DNA from: an uncultured SAR116 cluster alpha proteobacterium
GTDB taxonomy: Bacteria; Pseudomonadota; Alphaproteobacteria; Puniceispirillales; Puniceispirillaceae
Direction of reading: 5' to 3'
Length of the DNA: 48,032 bases
Assembly (NCBI GenBank): GCA_902518965.1
Contig: CABYIQ010000010.1
Span: 1 to 48,032, forward strand
This document shows positions 44,679-48,032 of this stretch, in pieces (the first letter of the stretch is position 1; each line of letters starts with the position of its first letter). The notes below the pieces were generated by a model. It did not search any database, was not told the DNA's origin, and saw nothing but the letters and a program-made list of their open reading frames with translations. Both the position numbers and the translations under genes were made by a program.

Positions 44679-44873
44679 AAACATTTCCTTGAGGTGCAGT
44701 CTTTAGCCTAACGCGCAGATGACATATTGCAACTGTGCATCCAATCTAATTGAAATTACTTTTCTGTTTTCAGTTTATCTGTATTATGGCGCGAAAAGTG
44801 TAGGTATTGGAGATGACATTCATTAGCCAATGCCCGTTTAGCGGCGGTTCTAGGCAAAGTAAGGAGACAGCAG

Positions 44874-45371
44874 ATGTCGGTCAATGATGTCATCATGGAT
44901 GCGCTTGTGGAAAATAAGGTTGATTTTGTTACCACAGTGCCCTGCAAACAACTTGCAGGCGTGATAGAAAAAATCGATGAAGCTCCAGATATATATCACA
45001 TACCAGCAAATCGTGAGGACGAGGGTATGGGTTTATGTGCCGGTGCCTATTTAGGAGGAAAGCGTCCTGCTATCATAATGCAGAATACAGCAATCGGTGT
45101 AACAATCAATTCGCTAGCAACACTGATTCAATTTTACCGGATGCCGCTGCCTATGCTCATCAGTTATCGCGGCGAGGTGGGAGAACCTGTGGCCTGTCAG
45201 GTTGAAATGGCTGTCCATACTAAAGCTCTATTAAACCAGTTGAGTATCCCGACTTACCATTTTCATAAACCAGACGATGCTGATGAGCTGACAGACATTC
45301 TGTCTTATTGCTACATGTCAAAGAAGCCGGTTGCTGTGTTAATGGATGCAACGTTTTGGAAGGGAGCTTAA
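44874..45371 (+). CDS. comD: Sulfopyruvate decarboxylase alpha subunit (ComD-like)
   Basis: ComD is the pyrimidine-binding half of the thiamine-diphosphate enzyme that turns 3-sulfopyruvate into sulfoacetaldehyde. The 165-residue protein has VDFVTTVPCKQLAGVIE, the ThDP-activating Glu region NREDEGMGLCAGAYLGGKR and MQNTAIGVTINSLATL, all as in ComD; phosphonopyruvate decarboxylase is the close alternative. ATG at 44874 follows AAGGAG with about 8-nt spacing. comE follows 4 bp downstream. Outside methanogens the pair usually serves sulfolactate/DHPS breakdown. Confidence 0.85.
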   Translation: MSVNDVIMDALVENKVDFVTTVPCKQLAGVIEKIDEAPDIYHIPANREDEGMGLCAGAYLGGKRPAIIMQNTAIGVTINSLATLIQFYRMPLPMLISYRGEVGEPVACQVEMAVHTKALLNQLSIPTYHFHKPDDADELTDILSYCYMSKKPVAVLMDATFWKGA

Positions 45372-45375
45372 GGAA

Positions 45376-45930
45376 ATGATTAGAAGTGATGTTTTAAAAA
45401 CACTGATTCCGCTGATTTCTGATCAGCTCCTGGTCACAAATATTGGGTTGCCCAGTCAGGAAATGCATCTGCTAGATGACCAGCCTAGCAATTTTTACAT
45501 GCTTGGCACGATGGGATTAGCGTCCTCAATCGGTTTGGGCCTTGCTCTCGCACAGGAAAAAAAGGTTATTGCCCTTGATGGTGATGGGTCTGTTCTGATG
45601 AACTTTGGAACTCTGCCAACCATCGCTAATAATGTAGCCTCAAATTTTATATTGTTGATTATCGATAATGGAAGTTATGGGTCAACCGGTGACCAGCCCA
45701 CTTATTCAGGAATGAAAACGTCACTATCAGATGTGGCGAGAGCCTGCGGTTGTGATCATGTTGTCGAATGTCAAGCTGAAGATGCGTTTGATACTGTTAA
45801 ATCAGCACTTGATGGTGACCAGATGACGATCATCGTCTGTAAGTGTGAGTCAGGCAATATCAAAGTTCCGGTGATCGATATGGATCCGGTTGTAATTAAA
45901 GACAGATTTATGAAGGTTGTTCAGTCTTAA
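45376..45930 (+). CDS. comE: Sulfopyruvate decarboxylase beta subunit (ComE-like)
   Basis: ComE is the diphosphate-binding half of the same enzyme. The 184-residue protein has MLGTMGLASSIGLGLALA and the ThDP/Mg motif GDGSVLMNFGTLPTIANN ending in LLIIDNGSYGSTGDQ. ATG at 45376 is 9 nt after GGGAG; codons from 45346 overlap comD and are not used. Tight spacing with comD implies an obligate complex. No sulfolactate dehydrogenase or sulfoacetaldehyde acetyltransferase is in the window, so the pathway cannot be closed here. Confidence 0.87.
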   Translation: MIRSDVLKTLIPLISDQLLVTNIGLPSQEMHLLDDQPSNFYMLGTMGLASSIGLGLALAQEKKVIALDGDGSVLMNFGTLPTIANNVASNFILLIIDNGSYGSTGDQPTYSGMKTSLSDVARACGCDHVVECQAEDAFDTVKSALDGDQMTIIVCKCESGNIKVPVIDMDPVVIKDRFMKVVQS

Positions 45931-45932
45931 AC

Positions 45933-45961
45933 GGCTTTCATTGGATTTTATATGAAAAGCC
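45933..45961 (+). terminator. Hairpin after comE
   Basis: GGCTTTCAT (45933-45941) pairs with ATGAAAAGCC (45952-45961) across one bulged A. No U-run follows, so it may be a transcript 3'-end stabiliser or weak terminator before nuoA. Confidence 0.35.
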
Positions 45962-46074
45962 ATTCTGAAGTGAGGAAAACCAGCCCTTTGCGTCTTGCAA
46001 TTTTGGGCCTGTTAGCTTAAGCAGACGGTACGTAATTAGTCCATCTTTGGTCGCTTTTGTGTGGGAATAAGATA

Positions 46075-46440
46075 ATGGAAACGTACTTAAGCGAATATTT
46101 GCCAATTGCAGTTTTTATGGCCATAGCGATTGGTTTGTCTGCTGCGTTTGTTATTAGCGCATTTGTGGTAGGGTCGCAAAAGCCTGATATCGAAAAATTG
46201 ACGGCATATGAATGCGGTTTTGATGCATTTGATGATTCGCGGAAGCCGTTTGATGTTCGATTCTATTTAGTGGCTATCCTATTCATTATTTTTGACCTTG
46301 AGATTGCCTTTCTGTTTCCTTGGGCTGTTGCTTTGGCAGACATAGGAATGTTTGGGTTCTGGTCAATGATGGTGTTTTTGGCAGTGTTGACCATTGGCTT
46401 TATTTATGAGTGGAAAAAAGGAGCTCTGGAATGGGAATGA
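46075..46440 (+). CDS. nuoA: NADH-quinone oxidoreductase subunit A
   Basis: NuoA is a small membrane subunit of complex I. The 121-residue protein has three hydrophobic helices and the conserved [22 protein letters not shown] loop in its middle (key residues Glu-Cys-Gly and the Arg-Lys-Pro-Phe stretch), followed by [18 protein letters not shown] at 46075 follows GGGAATAAG. Its last 10 bases overlap nuoB. This opens the nuo operon that runs off the window. Confidence 0.96.
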   Translation: METYLSEYLPIAVFMAIAIGLSAAFVISAFVVGSQKPDIEKLTAYECGFDAFDDSRKPFDVRFYLVAILFIIFDLEIAFLFPWAVALADIGMFGFWSMMVFLAVLTIGFIYEWKKGALEWE

Positions 46441-47009
46441 GCGAAAAGCCGCTGCTGCCTAACGGGGGTCATGAGCTGGCGATAGACAAGCCTATCCCAC
46501 CGGGGGTAAATCAGGACGCTATATTAAATGCTGTTACCGATGAGATTACGAACCGTGGATTTGTCATTGCCAAGGCTGACAAGCTGTTCAACTGGGCGCG
46601 TTCAGGGTCATTGTGGCCGATGACCTTTGGCTTGGCTTGCTGTGCTGTTGAAATGATTCATTCTGCAGCTAGCCGGTATGACCTCGATCGGTACGGCATG
46701 CTGTTTCGGCCGAGTCCCCGTCAGTCAGACGTTATGATTGTTGCTGGCACATTAACTAATAAAATGGCACCAGCCCTTCGCCGGGTATATGACCAGATGC
46801 CTGAGCCGCGCTGGGTACTGTCAATGGGGTCATGCGCAAATGGCGGTGGTTATTATCATTATTCTTATGCTGTAGTGCGGGGATGTGACCGGATTGTTCC
46901 GGTTGACGTCTACGTTCCAGGCTGTCCACCAACTGCAGAAGCCTTGGTCTACGGGTTGCTGCAGCTGCAGAAAAAAATCAGACGAACAGGAACGATCGCC
47001 CGGACGTGA
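46431..47009 (+). CDS. nuoB: NADH-quinone oxidoreductase subunit B
   Basis: NuoB carries the terminal 4Fe-4S cluster N2, which passes electrons to quinone. The 193-residue protein has the adjacent Cys pair in GLACCAVEM, Cys in [10 protein letters not shown] and Cys in [11 protein letters not shown], the four N2 ligands. ATG at 46431 follows AAGGAG with 7-nt spacing and overlaps nuoA; ATG at 46437 is in frame but worse placed. Confidence 0.97.
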   Translation: MGMSEKPLLPNGGHELAIDKPIPPGVNQDAILNAVTDEITNRGFVIAKADKLFNWARSGSLWPMTFGLACCAVEMIHSAASRYDLDRYGMLFRPSPRQSDVMIVAGTLTNKMAPALRRVYDQMPEPRWVLSMGSCANGGGYYHYSYAVVRGCDRIVPVDVYVPGCPPTAEALVYGLLQLQKKIRRTGTIART

Positions 47010-47080
47010 TGCGTCAGGTGGTTCATTAATCAGGGACTGTTTGTCATCAAACTCCGGCAAATATTTACGATAGGACAATC

Positions 47081-47767
47081 ATGACAGGGTCAACCACAAT
47101 AGACGAGATTAAGCCAGGCGCTGGCGAATTGTCGTCATCTGAGCAACAGCAGACCCTGATCGCTGAGCGCCTGGCCTCCCTGTTTGGTGATGCTACGCAA
47201 CTGGACAATGCGGGAAATGAGATGCGTTTGCGCTGTAAAGTTGATGACCTGCTCTATGTGCTGAAAACCATTCGTGACGATCCCATTCTCCAGTTCAGGC
47301 AATTAAGTGATTTGACTGCTGTCGATTACCCAGGTCAGCTTGATCGTTTCGAGGTTATCTATCAAATGCTGTCTATTGCCTTAAATGCCCGCCTGCGCAT
47401 TGTCACCACTGCTTCCGATGGCGCAGTTGTTCCATCTGCCAATGAACTGTTTGCGTCGGCAAACTGGGCGGAACGTGAGGTGTGGGATATGTTTGGCATT
47501 TTTTTCTCGGGGCATCCTGACCTTCGACGCCTGCTTACAGATTATGGTTTTGAAGGTCATCCACTGCGTAAGGATTTCCCACTAACTGGTTATGTCGAGG
47601 TTCGCTATAATGATACAGAGCGCCGAGTGGTTTACGAGCCTGTGAAGCTGACACAAGAATATCGGGATTTTGATTTCCTTAGCCCCTGGGAAGGTATGCA
47701 GATGGAGGGAATGAAGGTGAATACAGAAAATCATACAGCGTCTGATGAGAAAGAGGGTGAGGGCTAA
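47081..47767 (+). CDS. nuoC: NADH-quinone oxidoreductase subunit C
   Basis: NuoC (30-kDa subunit) is part of the peripheral arm. The 228-residue protein contains [20 protein letters not shown] and [20 protein letters not shown], the family signature, and ends with an acidic tail. ATG at 47081 follows AGGACAATC. It lies 71 bp after nuoB and 3 bp before nuoD. It is separate from nuoD, not fused as in E. coli. Confidence 0.96.
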   Translation: MTGSTTIDEIKPGAGELSSSEQQQTLIAERLASLFGDATQLDNAGNEMRLRCKVDDLLYVLKTIRDDPILQFRQLSDLTAVDYPGQLDRFEVIYQMLSIALNARLRIVTTASDGAVVPSANELFASANWAEREVWDMFGIFFSGHPDLRRLLTDYGFEGHPLRKDFPLTGYVEVRYNDTERRVVYEPVKLTQEYRDFDFLSPWEGMQMEGMKVNTENHTASDEKEGEG

Positions 47768-47770
47768 AAA

Positions 47771-48032
47771 ATGGGTGAGATGCAGATTCGGCCATTAACC
47801 CTGAATTTTGGTCCGCAGCACCCGGCAGCGCACGGTGTACTTCGCCTTGTTCTTGAAATGGATGGGGAAATTATTGACCGCGCAGACCCACATGTCGGGC
47901 TTTTGCATCGCGGCACTGAAAAGTTAATTGAAAATAAAACCTATCTTCAGGCATTGCCTTATTTTGACCGGCTTGATTATGTCTCTCCGATGAATCAGGA
48001 GCATGCCTGGGCGCTAGCAATTGAAAAGGCTC
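47771..48032 (+). CDS. nuoD: NADH-quinone oxidoreductase subunit D (partial)
   Basis: Only the first 87 codons are present. They read [20 protein letters not shown], then [27 protein letters not shown] and [16 protein letters not shown], the N-terminal signature of the 49-kDa complex I subunit that lines the quinone site with NuoB. The reading frame is cut by the window end. The start is ATG at 47771, directly after the nuoC stop; an ATG at 47780 is also possible. Confidence 0.96.
   Translation, partial: MGEMQIRPLTLNFGPQHPAAHGVLRLVLEMDGEIIDRADPHVGLLHRGTEKLIENKTYLQALPYFDRLDYVSPMNQEHAWALAIEKA

Overview
The window reads as chromosomal DNA of a free-living, probably marine alphaproteobacterium. 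The evidence is a GcrA cell-cycle regulator (known only from Alphaproteobacteria), a eukaryotic-type NADP isocitrate dehydrogenase, glnB-glnA and tig/clpP/clpX/lon/hupB clusters in alphaproteobacterial order, and the start of a nuoABCD operon. The tRNA-His gene keeps a G(-1):C73 pair, which argues against the Rhizobiales/Rhodobacterales/Caulobacterales clade. The gene set and moderate base composition would suit a Puniceispirillales (SAR116)-like or Rhodospirillales-like lineage, but that placement is inference. No CRISPR array, insertion sequence, rRNA or integrase gene was seen.

Layout. 0.2-8.8 kb: recA, alaS, icd (minus), a LOG-family phosphoribohydrolase (minus), a LysM envelope protein whose signal anchor is put out of frame by a run of ten G, then a psd-like and a CDP-alcohol phosphatidyltransferase gene (phospholipid synthesis). 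8.9-18.6 kb: an orphan molybdenum hydroxylase large subunit overlapping msrB, an EF-hand protein, an AroE-like dehydrogenase, gcrA overlapping pepN, a DEAD-box helicase that appears to lack any ordinary start codon, and an alpha/beta hydrolase. 18.6-24.2 kb (minus): parE, glnA, glnB and a class I aminotransferase. 24.3-31.7 kb: tRNA-His, tRNA-Leu, then the protein quality-control cluster tig-clpP-clpX-lon, hupB and tRNA-Val.

31.7-41.0 kb is the accessory part and looks more AT-rich. It holds a small monooxygenase-fold protein, a DUF3426-like membrane protein, a secreted protein with two Ig-like repeats, a DUF2805 protein, tRNA-Asp, a large secreted/barrel-like protein, a 47-nt copy of the 3' part of tRNA-Asp, and a DUF1800-DUF1501 pair with export signals. 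The tRNA-Asp gene and its partial copy bracket about 2.4 kb and look like the att scars of an old integrated element.

41.0-48.0 kb: a minus-strand run of SDR, GST, MFS transporter and an iodotyrosine-deiodinase-like flavoprotein; a divergent comDE-like sulfopyruvate decarboxylase pair, suggesting organosulfonate metabolism; and nuoA, nuoB, nuoC and the first 87 codons of nuoD, cut by the window edge.

The observations I rank highest are the frameshifting poly-G tract in the LysM gene, the probable AUU start of the DEAD-box helicase, the tRNA-Asp-bracketed segment, the IYD-like gene in its cluster, and the ComDE pair.
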